Assembly: GCA_023374025.1 (NCBI GenBank)
Contig: SIJG01000002.1
Location: 3,850,383-3,914,382 of the forward strand
DNA length: 64,000 bases
From: Heterodera schachtii
Lineage: Eukaryota > Nematoda > Chromadorea > Rhabditida > Heteroderidae
Direction of reading: 5' to 3'
Both the position numbers and the translations under genes were made by a program. The notes under the pieces were generated by a model. That model had not been told where the DNA came from, searched no databases, and saw nothing but the letters and a program-made list of their open reading frames with translations. Positions 1 through 11,413 of the stretch are shown here, piece by piece (position 1 is the stretch's first letter; the number at the start of each line of letters is the position of its first letter).

Positions 1-16
1 TTTGTCCTTCCCTTAC

Positions 17-1754
17 CTTCGCCGTCTCCTCCTCATAATCGTCGTTGTGAAGGGATGCCGGCCGTGGCAGCACCATCACGCGTTGGGATGGGTTGGCATG
101 GTCAAAGTTGGAGATGAGCCATTCCTCCTTGGCCGAGTCGAGCGAGGAGGACACCGACGAGGACTGAGCGGAGAAGGAACGCATGTTGGCGGAGGGAGGG
201 GCGCGGAAGACATTGCGCGAGGGAATCCGAGGCAAAGCGACGGAATGGTGCCCATGGACGAGCTGAGAAAGGGACCGAATGAGGAGGACCAAATTGGACA
301 CAAGTGTTGCTGGGATTAATGGGAATGTCACAGTTTTGGCATGGATGGCTCTGTTAAAGAGCCAAAAGTTCCCGAGACTCTCGAGCAGCACCCGAAGAAC
401 AATTATGAAAAAGCGACCACAGAAAAACGGGCGGCGTTTTAAGTTTCAATTTTGGCTATCAGCATGGGTTTGTCTGAATGGCCCTGTGATGAAAAAGATG
501 GCCATTGACCGGGACACCCCTTGGCTTGGTTTGGAGTTCCTCCCCCTTCCTTTGTGTCAGCCCCTCCCTTCGCTTGGCTTGGTTTTTCATTCAGCAAATA
601 AAGAGGACATAGAAAAGCGGATTTGGGGGCTTGGTGTTTTGGGCCATTTTGGCCCGCCCGGAGCTGCGACGAGGGGCCCCATTTTGGGTGTCCCCGAGTC
701 CCCCAACAGTCTCCATAGTAGGGCTTTGTCAGGCCCAATTGGCTCCACTTGGCCATTCAATTTGCCTGAGGCGGTGCCGGCGGAATGGCGCCGCTCTGTG
801 CGCCTCCGGCGCCACTGATCGGCCCGGGGCCTTTGCCCACGGAGAGAGTGTCGCTCATTTCGCTGCTAATCGTTGTTATGCTGTCCTCGCGCTTCTTCAG
901 AAACACCTGTTGAAAGAAAGCAAAAAATATCCATCAAATTTAGTGACCTGAATTAAAATAACGGATGGAATTGTGATCCAATTGACTTTCTTTCTGAGTC
1001 TCTCATTAATCCCCGGAATTTAGCGATTTTACAAAATTAGTTTCTTCGTGATAATGTGTGAATGAATGCGTTTGATCACTTCGCTCGCTGATCAATCTTT
1101 TCTGATCACCTTAATTTGCCGCGTGTCGACCACCGACGCGGCGCCATCGAAGTCATACGCAGCCGAATTCGCCGTCAGTCGTCGACTGCTAATTTCGCCA
1201 ATGGACGAATTGTTATTCAGAATGGTCGAGCCCGAAGGGGACAACGAATGGGAGGAAATGCTTCGCCTGGGAGAAAATATTAGCTTCCAAATTAATTAAT
1301 TACTCCCTCCGCCCCAATTCATTAACGGGTCAATCAACGCTAATTGCTCGCACTTTGTTTCGGAGTCGGCAATGTCAACTGAATTTTGTTGCTGCTCTTT
1401 TTGGCACATGGCGGCGCCATCCTCCGTGGAGAAGCTGCTGTGCCGGGCGGTGCCCACCCGCTGGACGAGGTGTTCGGCACCGGCACCGGTGCCATCGGCG
1501 GACGAATTCACTGATGGCATTGAGCGACGCAAACTCGACGACAAATTGCCCATTGGGTAAGTGATGGACAGCCAATCTGAAGGTCGAGAGAGAATAATTA
1601 GCCAATGTGATATTCTTGGCATAAAGCGAGTCAATAAATAAATAATTAAAAAAAAATAAATAAATAAATAAATGAATGACCCATGGGGAAGGGAAAATTT
1701 ACCGAAATAAAACTCGAAAAGCCGAGATTTTTCTCGAATTGGCACCGGAATTCT
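17..1754 (-). CDS. Unrecognised Ser-rich protein, internal exons (3' end outside window)
   Basis: Five consecutive exons on the minus strand fit by reading frame and phase: 1703-1754, 1354-1576, 1110-1266, 766-906 and 17-262. Every junction keeps frame, and the exon at 766-906 ends in a GC donor (CAG|GCAAAT) rather than GT. The last visible exon ends at a good donor (AAG|GTAAGG), so the gene continues past the left edge. The protein segment begins near REKSRLFEFYFDWLSITYP and then becomes a long Ser/Thr/Gly/Asn-rich region with scattered basic and acidic patches (for example FLKKREDSITTISSEMSD), which looks like a disordered cytoplasmic linker. I do not recognise the family and see no membrane segment or catalytic motif. 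The 5' end was not found; an open stretch at 2155-2291 could be another exon but its phase does not match. Exon structure is well supported; function is unknown. Confidence 0.7.
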
Positions 1755-1874
1755 CTGAAGAGCCCTGAGGCGGTGTCGGTACGGTCGGAGAAAGGACAGC
1801 ACAAAAAACGAACACTTATACCAACAACAAAATTTGTTGACTAATTGAAGCCAATTTGTTGAAAAATACGGCAC

Positions 1875-3768
1875 TTATTCGAATGATGCTTTGCCAATGA
1901 GAAAAGTGAGCAATTAACCCCCGGGGGATGGGATGAAGCGGACGGCACAAACCGACTAATTGGCCCCTTTGGCACCCACACACGGCCGAAGCGACGACAA
2001 AGCACAAAAATGGGGGGGGGGGGGGGAGCGGAAGCCTAGGTGCAAAGTTAATGAGGAATTAGTAATTGGTGCAACAATATTGGCCCATGCCTCGGGGCAT
2101 CAAAAAAGCCAAAATATAAAAATGCAATGATCGCCCCACAAAATGTTTATTTTTGAATGAGTGCCGTCACCCGGCGTTTTACCGGTCGAAGTGCCGGCGT
2201 TCGGCCGATTGGCGGTGCCCTCGCCGGCCAAATGTCTGCTCAGCACCATCCTCTGCTGCTGGTCATTGCCTTTGCTGCCATTTGTCGGCATTTGTGAAGA
2301 AGTAAATGTTCGTTGGATGGGTTAATTCGGGCAAAAAAAATGGTGCCAATGCCAAATTCTGTAAATTGTCAGTCATTAGTTACTGTAATGATGCCATTTG
2401 GGAATGATTTAGTGGCGCCATTGGCAACCCAACCGAACGGACGTTCTGTCCCCATAAATTGCCGCCTTAGGGTCAATCGGTGCCGAATTGCCGTGGCATT
2501 TGGGCCAACAAAAGGCAAAGTCCACAAGCGAAAAGCGCACTCACATCGCTCTCCCTTTGAAAGTGATAGCTTATGAACTAATATTTCAATTGGGCAATTG
2601 TCTGCCATTTTCCCACCCCTCCGCCGGCGACGACAATTAAAGCGGACAATTGGCCAATATGTCTTGGCCTGGGGCGAGGGAATGGCGGGAGCAAATTGAA
2701 TTTGTTTTGCCATGACGTAAAGCCATATTCATTCATTCCACGCCCTCCGCCCGCCCCACGGCCATTTGGTGTGCCGGCACAGTCCGTCGGTCGGTGGCAT
2801 TTGGTGGTTACTGTGCCAAATGAAAATTCAGCCGTCGCCCCCGGGCGATGCCACCGAATTTCGTCTTCCGATAATGTGACGTCAATTTCAGAGAAATGGC
2901 ACGCGATTGTGCCGTGATAATCAAATTAAAATAACAGCCGTCCTTTCGCTGTATTAATTATTCGGCTATTAAACACCAAAGCGCGGAATTTACACCAACC
3001 AATTGAACACTTTTCCACTTTTTGTCCCTTTTTTATCCCTCGGGCGCCGTTTTCTTTTTTTGGCACATTGTCCTCACACAAATGCCATTTCCTCGGTGCG
3101 TGCACATTTTTACTGCTTCCAAAATGCCATCCCACGAGGCAAAGGTAATTTAATCTTCGAGAATCTCGAGCCGACCAAACAAACATTTGTTCGAGTTATT
3201 TCGGTGGTTTTTCGGGGAAAATGCCAAAACCCTTTGACGGACCCTTTCCCCGCCAATCTTTGCTTATCATTATTTATGCATTTCCAATCACAAAACTCAT
3301 TTTCCATTGTTCGCCGTCCCTTGGCTTTGTCGTTGCCCCGGGCAATGCTTTTTAACCCCCCCCCCCCCCGAAGCAGCTGTTACTTATTAAATCGTCAACC
3401 CATTCACAATTATTTAATGCATTATGCGCCGCGGGGGGAGGGGGTCAATTACCACCCGATTAGAGAAAGAAATTGGGCAAAATTTTGCACTTTCAAAATG
3501 CAAAATACAAATTGTGGGAAATAAAAATATGACAAACAATGAATAACAAAAGCTTTTTCCCATGGGAACGAATGGACAAATAATAATAATTATTTTGTAT
3601 CACAAAACAGTAAAACGGGTCAACAATTTGAAGAAACAAAAAACAATAACAAAACTTAACAACAGAGTCAAAGCAATGATTTGAAAAGCGCTGAGTTTTC
3701 CAATGGCCGAGCGATCAGTGACAAAAAAGGGTCAATTAATTAACAATAATTGGCAGACATTAATCAAA
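1875..3768. other. Gene-poor spacer
   Basis: About 1.9 kb between the unrecognised gene and the end of the zinc-finger gene. It contains a G run near 2010-2027 and a C run near 3356-3370. Open frames here have biased composition and no splice-consistent partners or recognisable domains, so I call no gene, although an upstream exon of the first gene could be hidden here. Confidence 0.5.
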
Positions 3769-5914
3769 TCATTGGCCGATGAAATCGACGATTTGCTCAA
3801 TCTGACGGCCCATCTGACGAATGCTCACCGCGTGGTATTTGCGCAGGTGGCGAAGGAATTCAGCACGGGTGACAAAATTGCGAGTGCAGTGATCGCAGCT
3901 GAACGGACAATTGCCTGAGGGGGGGGGGGGAGGGGTATAATTTTCGGCACAAAAAACAATCCCCCATGCCGCCCGCCGTCCCACCGGTGTGTCCGTTCAC
4001 GTGGTCCTCCAATTTGCCGCGGGTGGTGAAACTCTTCCCGCACCCCTCCCATTCGCAGTGGTGCCGCTTCTCCCGCTTCGGCTCCATGTAGCGCTTCTCG
4101 TGCACCCGGGCGATGTGCCGTCGCAGTGCCTCCCGGGTCGGCTTCCGTTGCCCACAATTGGCACATTCGTGTTGGCCGAGTGCCAATTGGGCGATGGGCA
4201 CAACGCCAACCGACAGCGACGACGACATTTGAGAAACGGAAGCCGAAGAGGAGGAGGAAGTAGAGGAGGAGGAGAGGACGCTGGAAGGGCTATTCTGAAA
4301 TTGTGAAAGGGAAAGGGGAAAAATGTTTAAATGGACCAATTAATGACTTAATTACCACACAAATATTTATGGACGGGGGGGGGGGGGGTACCCTAATTAC
4401 TTTATAATAAAAGAAGCCCCCCTAATTGCTTAATTGATGGCCGAATAACCAGAATTAAGCCTGGTCTTCGATCCAATAGTTTTTTTGAACTGCTCTAACT
4501 TTGTGCATGAAGTTGGAGCAGTACAACCTGCTTGCAAAAATTTTTGGAAAGGATGAAAGAGTGTGATTTATGAACATATTTTAGCGCTAACATTGTCAGT
4601 TTCGAGAACCCTTTTTTTGGAGTTTGCGCAAGAAACACATTAAGATTAACTAACAAATATTTAACCACAAAAAAGAATGGTTATGGATAGCCAATTGGTT
4701 CATCTCCCATCATTTGTTGGTTCGTTTTCCGTTTTCCGACATTTTTCTTTTTTCCCCCATGCCCCCACCTCCTCCCCGTCGTTGTCCTGTGCCGACTCCT
4801 TTCCGCTCTCTTTGCTCTTTTCCGTCTCCCCCTTTTCCTCTTTGTCCTCCTTGCTCTTCTCGTTGTTGCTCCTCCCCATCTTCTTTTCCTGCTTCTTTCC
4901 TTCCTCCTCTTCCTCCATTCGCTTCTGTTTCTGTCCCAACACCGCCAATTCGTCCGTTTGCGCCTCCTCCGCCAGCGGAGCATTCAAAGTCTGCGAAGTG
5001 TCAATGGCCCTCAGCGCAACGGAATGGCATTCGCGAATGTGCCGTGCCAACCGATTGTACGGCACGCGCTGCCCGCAGCCGAAAACGGTGCATTGGCGTG
5101 CTAAAGCTCTACAACCAATTTAATTTTTACAATAAATTATTCGGTATGTACCCCATACATAAAAAAGGGGGGGTGGGTCGGAAAAAATTTTTGCGAAGGG
5201 GGGTCGGTCGTCGATGACCTTTTTTTTTTTTTTGCTTTTCAAAAACCGTCTTTTTTTCGGCGCGCTTTTTGAAAAAAATTTCGGGGAAAAGGGGGGCCGG
5301 CGGTGCCGATAGGCGCCGCCGGGGAAAATTTTTTTAATTTTCGGTGTGCTTTAACAGATTTTCACCAAAAAATGGCCAATTTTTGCGATTTTGAGCCAAT
5401 TTTTAAAGAAAAATTGGGATTTTTGGGGTCCGGCGGTGCCGATAGGCGCCGCCGGGAAAAATTTTTGGGTTTTTTAATGAATTTGTTATGAAAATTTCCA
5501 AAATTTGCGACCCCCAACTCGCCGCGAACCCCCTCCCCCACCTCTTTTACACCGGCCCCCCCCCTTCGCTGCGAACCCCCCCCCCCCCTCGCTGGCCCCG
5601 TTTGCGAGCGAGGGGGGGGAGTCCGACCCCCCCCCCCCCCTAAAAAATGTATGATGTACCACGCCCCCCCCACCCATTTTTAAGGGGAAAAGCCTTTTAC
5701 CCAAAATCCTGTGACCCCTCCCCCCCAATGAAATTCAGTGGAAAAGCTCGACAAATGACCCAGGATAACAGCCCGACTGTGTAAAAAAGCGGCCCTTGCT
5801 GAACACCACACCGTTCTCGCCGTGTGCCTGTCTCTCGTGCCGTCGCACTTGGGCACTGAGTTTGTTGGAATAGTCGCAGAACGAACACCGCTTCAGCCCC
5901 TTAAAGCCGCCCAT
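3769..5914 (-). CDS. C2H2 zinc-finger protein with five fingers
   Basis: Four exons join in phase: 5812-5914, 4769-5100, 3985-4294 and 3769-3914, giving 296 residues from an ATG at 5914. Five C2H2 fingers are visible: CSFCDYSNKL...H-x4-H near residue 10; CTVFGCGQRV...H-x4-H near 38; CANCGQRK...H-x4-H near 183; CEWEGCGKSF...H-x3-H near 214; and CDHCTRNF...H-x4-H near 253. Between fingers 2 and 3 lies a long acidic/lysine-rich stretch with a Ser run. This is most likely a nuclear DNA- or RNA-binding regulator; no specific orthologue is recognised. The start was chosen because the ATG sits just before finger 1, and extending upstream would add an unlikely hydrophobic leader. It lies about 260 bp downstream of the IL-17 receptor gene on the same strand. 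The 0.7-kb first intron carries a foldback repeat, and the last acceptor is preceded by a run of 11 C. Confidence 0.85.
5141..5672. repeat. Candidate foldback element in a zinc-finger gene intron
   Basis: The outer ends are imperfect inverted repeats (left GTATGTACCCCATACAT then a G run; right ends with the complement of GGTACATCATACAT then a C run). Inside are two copies, 5297-5322 and 5430-5455, of a 26-bp hairpin with arms CCGGCGGTGCC/GGCGCCGCCGG around a GATA loop, followed by similar A/T-rich flanks. Poly-G and poly-C runs occupy the two halves so the whole block can fold back. No clear target-site duplication was found, so the boundaries are approximate. Confidence 0.5.
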
Positions 5915-6174
5915 CCGCACCAGCAGAACCAAGCCAAGGAAAACAAGAAAATACAGAAAAGCCAAACAATTGTTACTTGAAAAATTAAATTGCTGGATGG
6001 AACAACAGAGTAACAACTAAAATTGGGAAGAAATCGTGTACATTTTTTATAAAAGTTATAAAAATTTGAAATAATCTTTTTGGAGGTTAAAAATAATAAA
6101 GCAAAACAAATAAAAAAAATAGAAATGTGCGTTGAACATTAAGCAATGATCATTTGGTTTTTGTAAATGTCTTA

Positions 6175-9100
6175 TCAGAAATCAACTGCGTCCTCCATGC
6201 TTTTCCTCTCTTCGTCACCACTTTCTTCTTCTTCTTCGTCCTCCTCCTCCTCGACCATTAGCAAATGATAGCGTTTTCCGTTTGCACCATTTGTCTCTTG
6301 CATTGACTGCTGAAAATTTAAAATGGAAAACCCTAAAATTGAAAAACTTTTGGCTTTTCAAAAACCAATTAATTTTTGAATTATTATAGTAGGAGAAGCA
6401 CTGTTTTGTTTTACATTACTAATTTGTCCAAATTTCCTTTTTAATTGGCCCATAATTCTTCGAATTCCAATCTAAAACAATTTTTGCCGCACCTTTTTCT
6501 GTCCGTCGTTGTCCTCCTCGTCCTCATCCTCGACAGCCAAAAGGCCGTATTGTGCCGCAATTTGTGCCTGTTCGTCAATTGTTGGCACCCCAATTGGCCG
6601 GGATGTTCCATTGTCTGTCCCATCGACCGAATATTGCACATACGTCGACGAAAAGTTGGCCGTTGCGCTGAGTGTTCCTTCCCTTTCCACTTAAATGATA
6701 CATTTATTTACTATTTTTTATGCGAAATATAAAACGGTTACAATTTTGGATTTGGACATTAGCCTGGCTGGCCATGAGTGTGTCTTATTTTGGACAATCG
6801 ATGCCATTTGTGCCCAATGTCTCCCCGTATAAAATTCGGCTGTTTACCTTGGGTTTCTCCGTCCTTTTCTCCGTGTTCCTCGTCCTCTTCTTTGCTGCTG
6901 CTGATGAACCGCTGTTCCATCCAATTTGGGTTCATTTCGACGAATTGGCGCAGTCTTTCCAACGCTTCGTTCAGTTGACTCAAATCGGCCTCATGCAAAA
7001 ACCGCTGGTGGTGCGCTTTTCCTCCTTTCGGCTCAAAAGGGATGGACACGTCGACGTCGACGGCGGTGCTGACGACGCCGTGGAGACGGGCGATAAGCAA
7101 CCCAACCTAAGTGAAAGCACTGGTTGAGAAGGGTGGCTAGATGGAAACGGCAGACTTGGTCCGGCAAAACAATGGGTCCACCGGCGCGATCAATGCCAAA
7201 CTGAGAAGAGGCGAAGAACGGAGGGATCACTGACGGATCGGCACAGGCAAAGCGCGCGAAAATGAACCGATTGAGCAGTGATTTGTCATTTGCACGGAAA
7301 CATTTTGGCGACGGACTATGCCCTTGGCAATGCTTCGCAGGAACATTTTTTGGACCGTCACTTTTCGTCTGATTGTTAGAGCGAATATGTCCATTTTGAT
7401 GGAGTTGTTGTTGCTGCGACAGAATGACACCTTCCGAAGATGCAATTTCACGAATTCGCTTAATACGAAAAATACCAAAAACAATGACCAAATTCTGCAG
7501 CAATTACCGAAACAATAAACCCGAGCCCCGAATTGAACAGGTCGGGGAAGTGGCGGCGTTGGACGAGCTGTTCCCCGGCCATCACACGAACCGAACAGGG
7601 CGAGAAAATGACCAATACAAAGTCACACTCGGCCAATTTTTCCACCAACCAAAGAGAAGGTCGAAGTGCTGAAATATAATAATAGGAAAAAGGATGTTGT
7701 ATGGTTTGACTCACTTGGGTTGTCCACAAATGCCCATTGGTCCACGAAACATTTGGCATTGGCACTTTCCTCGAGCGTCCGGCACAGAGCCAGGACGGCA
7801 TCACTGTGCTCCTGACAGTCGTCCGTGTACAGCACCAAAACGGTGGGACAACGACCGTCCAACTCGACATGATGCGGCGGGAGACGAGCCAAGGCTAAGG
7901 AAAAACAAAAAAATAAATAAATGATTGGCCAAATACAAAAATATTACCACGAGGACGCCAAATGCGAACGTAAAGAAAAGCGACAACCAAAGCAATGAGA
8001 AGGAAGAAGAGAATGCCTTCAAAAGCAGGCAATAAATTCCATAATAAAGAAATTAAAATGGAATTCTCGTCCTTTCTGAATTACCGAGTACACAAAAATT
8101 GGCATTTCTCGCGAACGCCGTCATCAGCATGGACCGGTGCCATCCCGCCGAATGTTTAGCGATGGTCAGCTTGAAGTTGAGCGCCGTGTGTGGACAAACT
8201 CGGCACTTTTGTTGTCCGTTTCCGTCTCCGCTGCTGTCCTCCGCCGGATGGCACGCCAAGTGACAGTCGCCCTGCTCCACAAAGGCGAACAGCGTGTAAT
8301 TGCCGGCATCGATGTCAACCCATGCCCATCGGTAGAAGTTGTTCTGCTGAATAAGCATAGCATTTGCATTCTCCCTCATAAAATCACCGACTGACTTTGT
8401 TGGTGTTTTCATTTCGGCCCAAAAGGGGCACTTTTTGGGACACCAAAAAGTGATGGTGGCTGTGCCGGTTGTTCGGCTCCATTGTCACTGCCACATTTGT
8501 GTCGCTGTTCTCCGCCTTCAGTGGGCTATAGCCCTCTTCAGGCCCAACAATGCTCTTCGGCTGATAGTCCTCAATTGTTCGATTGTTTTGGTGGCCGTGT
8601 CCATTTTTTTTGTTGGCATTAAGGCTGCCACTGTCAGTGCCGTTGTTGTCGTTGTCAAAGGTGGAAAAAACGGCGACATTTATTGTCTTGGGACGATATT
8701 GCTGATTTTGCATAAGCCATTCCGACGGATGCAATTGAACAAAAAGACACTAAAAATAACAATGTTTTAAATCGACTAGAATTAAAATGCGCTCTGACAT
8801 CGTCAAACGAAGTGTCCAACGCAACCAGCGGAGACCAACTCGGCGCGACGAGTGCCGTCCTTTCCCGGTCCCATTGAATTGCGTTGTAAAAGTCCGCAAT
8901 TTTCGGGTCCAATTGCTGCTCCATGGGAATGGTGAAAAGCAACTCGCGTCTTAAAAAAGAATGCTTTGCACAACCAATTGACCATCAAAATTTGTCCGAT
9001 CCATTTTCCTATTCTTTCATGACAGATAAAAGTGATGCCTCTTTTTCTGTACCTGCAAAGTTCATTCCGATTAAACACGAAAAATTCGATGGCATATTGT

Positions 9101-10028
9101 GAAAGGCTGAACAGTCGAAAGCACGTGTAGGAGAAGTGGAATTGGGGAACAGAAACGTGCTGAAATTTGAACATTTTTTTTTGCCAGTCCATTTCTTATT
9201 TTAATGTAAATTAAATGCCCTTCTCGACAAGTACCTGATCATTCCGTTCGATTTGAAGCTTCCGACATGGCCAAATCATTTGGCCCCACTTCTCCAGCTG
9301 AATGCTATGGTTATGGCACAAATAATCGGCCGAATTTGGTGCGAAAATGCAACGGAAGCGAAAGAAGAGCTGATCAACGGAAGAAAAGGTATTGACGGAG
9401 ATGTTCAGTTGCACATAGGGAAGGCTGAAGAGAGAAAAAACAGAAATACTGCGAAATCAAATAAAAATCTAAAAAAAAGTGGTCGAATCTGTCCAATAAC
9501 CCAATTTTCTTACATTTAATATTTTTGCTCGTGAAAATCCGAATTAATGAATATCTTCCTGATCTCACTTAAAAATGAATGTTTTCATTTACATGTTTTT
9601 TCCGACTGGAAAAACAGAGAGCGGTGTCAATTCGATGTCCAGCAATTGGTCAACGCACGGAGTCACCGTCAGTTGCTGGCTGTCCAACCGTTGTCCTTCC
9701 TCCTGTCGTTGTGCGTCCGAGAAATTCCCACTCGAAAGCAACGAAGAAAGTTCGTCGTCGCATTGTTTGGTGTCCTCAAAAAAGGTCCAGGGAAGGACTT
9801 GATGGCTGTTTTCATCTTAAATTAAAGAATTTCTAACTTAAAAGTAATTTCTAATTTTTCCAAGCCTTGGCTTTCTGTGGGGCGATTGTCTTCACGGAAG
9901 AAAAATTGATGGGAACAATTGGCATTGGTTTGTCGAAATAGGAGAAGAAAGGCAATGAAAAGGCACAGCAACCGAAACGGAGAAGAAATGCGATTAACAA
10001 ATGCAGTCGAATAATTGTGGTCGAACAT
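6175..10028 (-). CDS. IL-17 receptor-like protein (SEFIR domain)
   Basis: A multi-exon type I receptor. The first exon (from ATG 10028) encodes a signal peptide with hydrophobic core RLLCLFIAFLLLF ending near ANCSH. Further exons (about 9600-9800, 9200-9420, 8800-9170, 8090-8740) give a Cys-containing ectodomain with N-glycosylation sequons; a hydrophobic segment at about 7930-8020 is the membrane span. The cytoplasmic SEFIR domain starts at CPTVLVLYTDDCQEHSDAV (about 7850), continues with SLWLVEKLAECDFVLVIFS (about 7630) and ends near LLNRFIFARFACADPSVIP (about 7240), with a Q/N/S-rich insertion of about 50 residues before that last block. The Glu/Asp-rich tail runs through exons at about 6490-6690 and 6175-6310, joined in phase. 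SEFIR domains bind Act1-like adaptors; in C. elegans the ILCR receptors modulate neurons. Whether this is ilcr-1 or ilcr-2 I cannot tell. Some exon edges in the ectodomain are approximate. Confidence 0.85.
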
Positions 10029-10160
10029 CGCTCAACAAAAACCGCATGATTGAGACTTCAATTCTGTTAATTTCAAAACGGAATTGAGAAATAGTGAAGC
10101 ATTGAATAAGCATAACATACAATGATAAAATTTTTGTTTTAAGGGTAAAAAAAATCTCTT

Positions 10161-11100
10161 GGCTAGACTTTCGTTCAAGGGGTAAAGCAAAAACATGTTT
10201 AATGGTTCTTAAATAGCGTATAATTAATAGATATGATCATTTTTTGGCGCAAAACTGTCAATTTCTTGGCGAAATTCAATTTTTTTTTTTATCGAAAAAA
10301 TGGACAAAATTGGGCAATTATAGCCTTTTAAAGGGGTCAAACCTACACAAATTTAGTATCATTCGAAATCTCTTGGCTTGTTATGTCTGAAAATCAAAGA
10401 GAAAAGTCGAACCGACGCCATCTAAGCACCGGGATAACTGAGTCCCAGTGAAAATGGACATTTCAGTACCAAAGAAAAATGGATATGCAAAGAATATTTT
10501 AAAAAGCAAACTTCGCAAAAGGGAGCATGCGAAGACGGAGCAAGTAGTGGGGCGAGACGGAGGGCGGAGGAAAAAGTCTGACGAGCGCCACAGGCGGTTG
10601 ACTGCGGGGGCCCGAAGGGCCCCCGCCAATCAGTCAACCGCCTGCGGATCACGCGCGGACTTCTTCCGTAGCCCGTAGTCTCGCCCCACCTACTGGCCGC
10701 CGTAGTCGAGTGTGCGGCGGTTTTTTAGCGCAATACTCGATATTCAAGGCTAAACGATTTTCGTCCATTATCTAAGAAGAAAACTTTTTTTTTGGTACTG
10801 AAGTGTCCATTTTCACTGGGACTCAGTTATCCCGGTGCTTAGATGGCGTCGGTTCGACTTTTTTCTTTGATTTTTAGACATAACAAGCCAAGAGCTTTCG
10901 AATGATACTAAATTTGTGTGGTTTGACCCCTTTAAAAGGCTATAATTGCCCAATTTTGTCCATTTTTTCGATTAAAAAAAATTGCATTTCGCCAAGAAAT
11001 TGACAGTTTTACGCCAAAAAATGATCATATCTATTAATTATACTCTATTTAAGAACCATTAAACGTGTTTTTGCTTTACCCCTTGAACGAAAGTCTTACC
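10161..11100. mobile_element. Foldback transposon, 940 bp, with 8-bp target-site duplication
   Basis: The two halves are near-complete reverse complements. Terminal repeats begin GGCTAGACTTTCGTTCAAGG at 10161, and the right end is the complement of GGTAAGACTTTCGTTCAAGG. The 8-bp sequence AATCTCTT directly abuts both ends (10153-10160 and 11101-11108). The centre (about 10588-10645) is a GC-rich hairpin with arm GCGGGGGCCC/GGGCCCCCGC inside a second arm CAGGCGGTTGACT. No transposase is encoded, so it is non-autonomous; an 8-bp duplication fits hAT-type (or P-type) elements. Confidence 0.9.
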
Positions 11101-11413
11101 AATCTCTTAGTTTTTAGAATCATTAGAAAAACATTAGTTTTATGATTTTATTTGAAAACTGCTGCCTAGAAATTGGATAGGTAGTTGGAGATTAAGCGAG
11201 TTAGGTATGCTGACCAAAAAATAAATAAAAAGGCATCAGAGCGGGCAAAAAATTGTTGAAATTGGCGTTATGTTACCTTACATCCCATTGCCAACAAAAT
11301 TTGCTCATTAAAAGCATAAAACGGACGAATAAATCAACTGTAAATTAAAAGAATTAAATTCAAAATTAAAAAAACAGACTTTAATCAAAATATGGGTACA
11401 ACATTTATGTGCC

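Noticed and set aside
2100..2291. Candidate upstream exon of the first gene (MPTNGSKGNDQQQ...)
   Set aside because: A donor is present, but its phase does not match the next supported exon, so I left it out of the gene.
2369..2713. 114-codon minus-strand open frame
   Set aside because: No splice-consistent neighbour, domain or typical codon use; the frame contains several unlikely low-complexity stretches.
4677..5217. Plus-strand open frames rich in Ser/Pro/Phe
   Set aside because: They are antisense to the acidic/Lys-rich exon of the zinc-finger gene, whose splice sites and phases fit on the minus strand.
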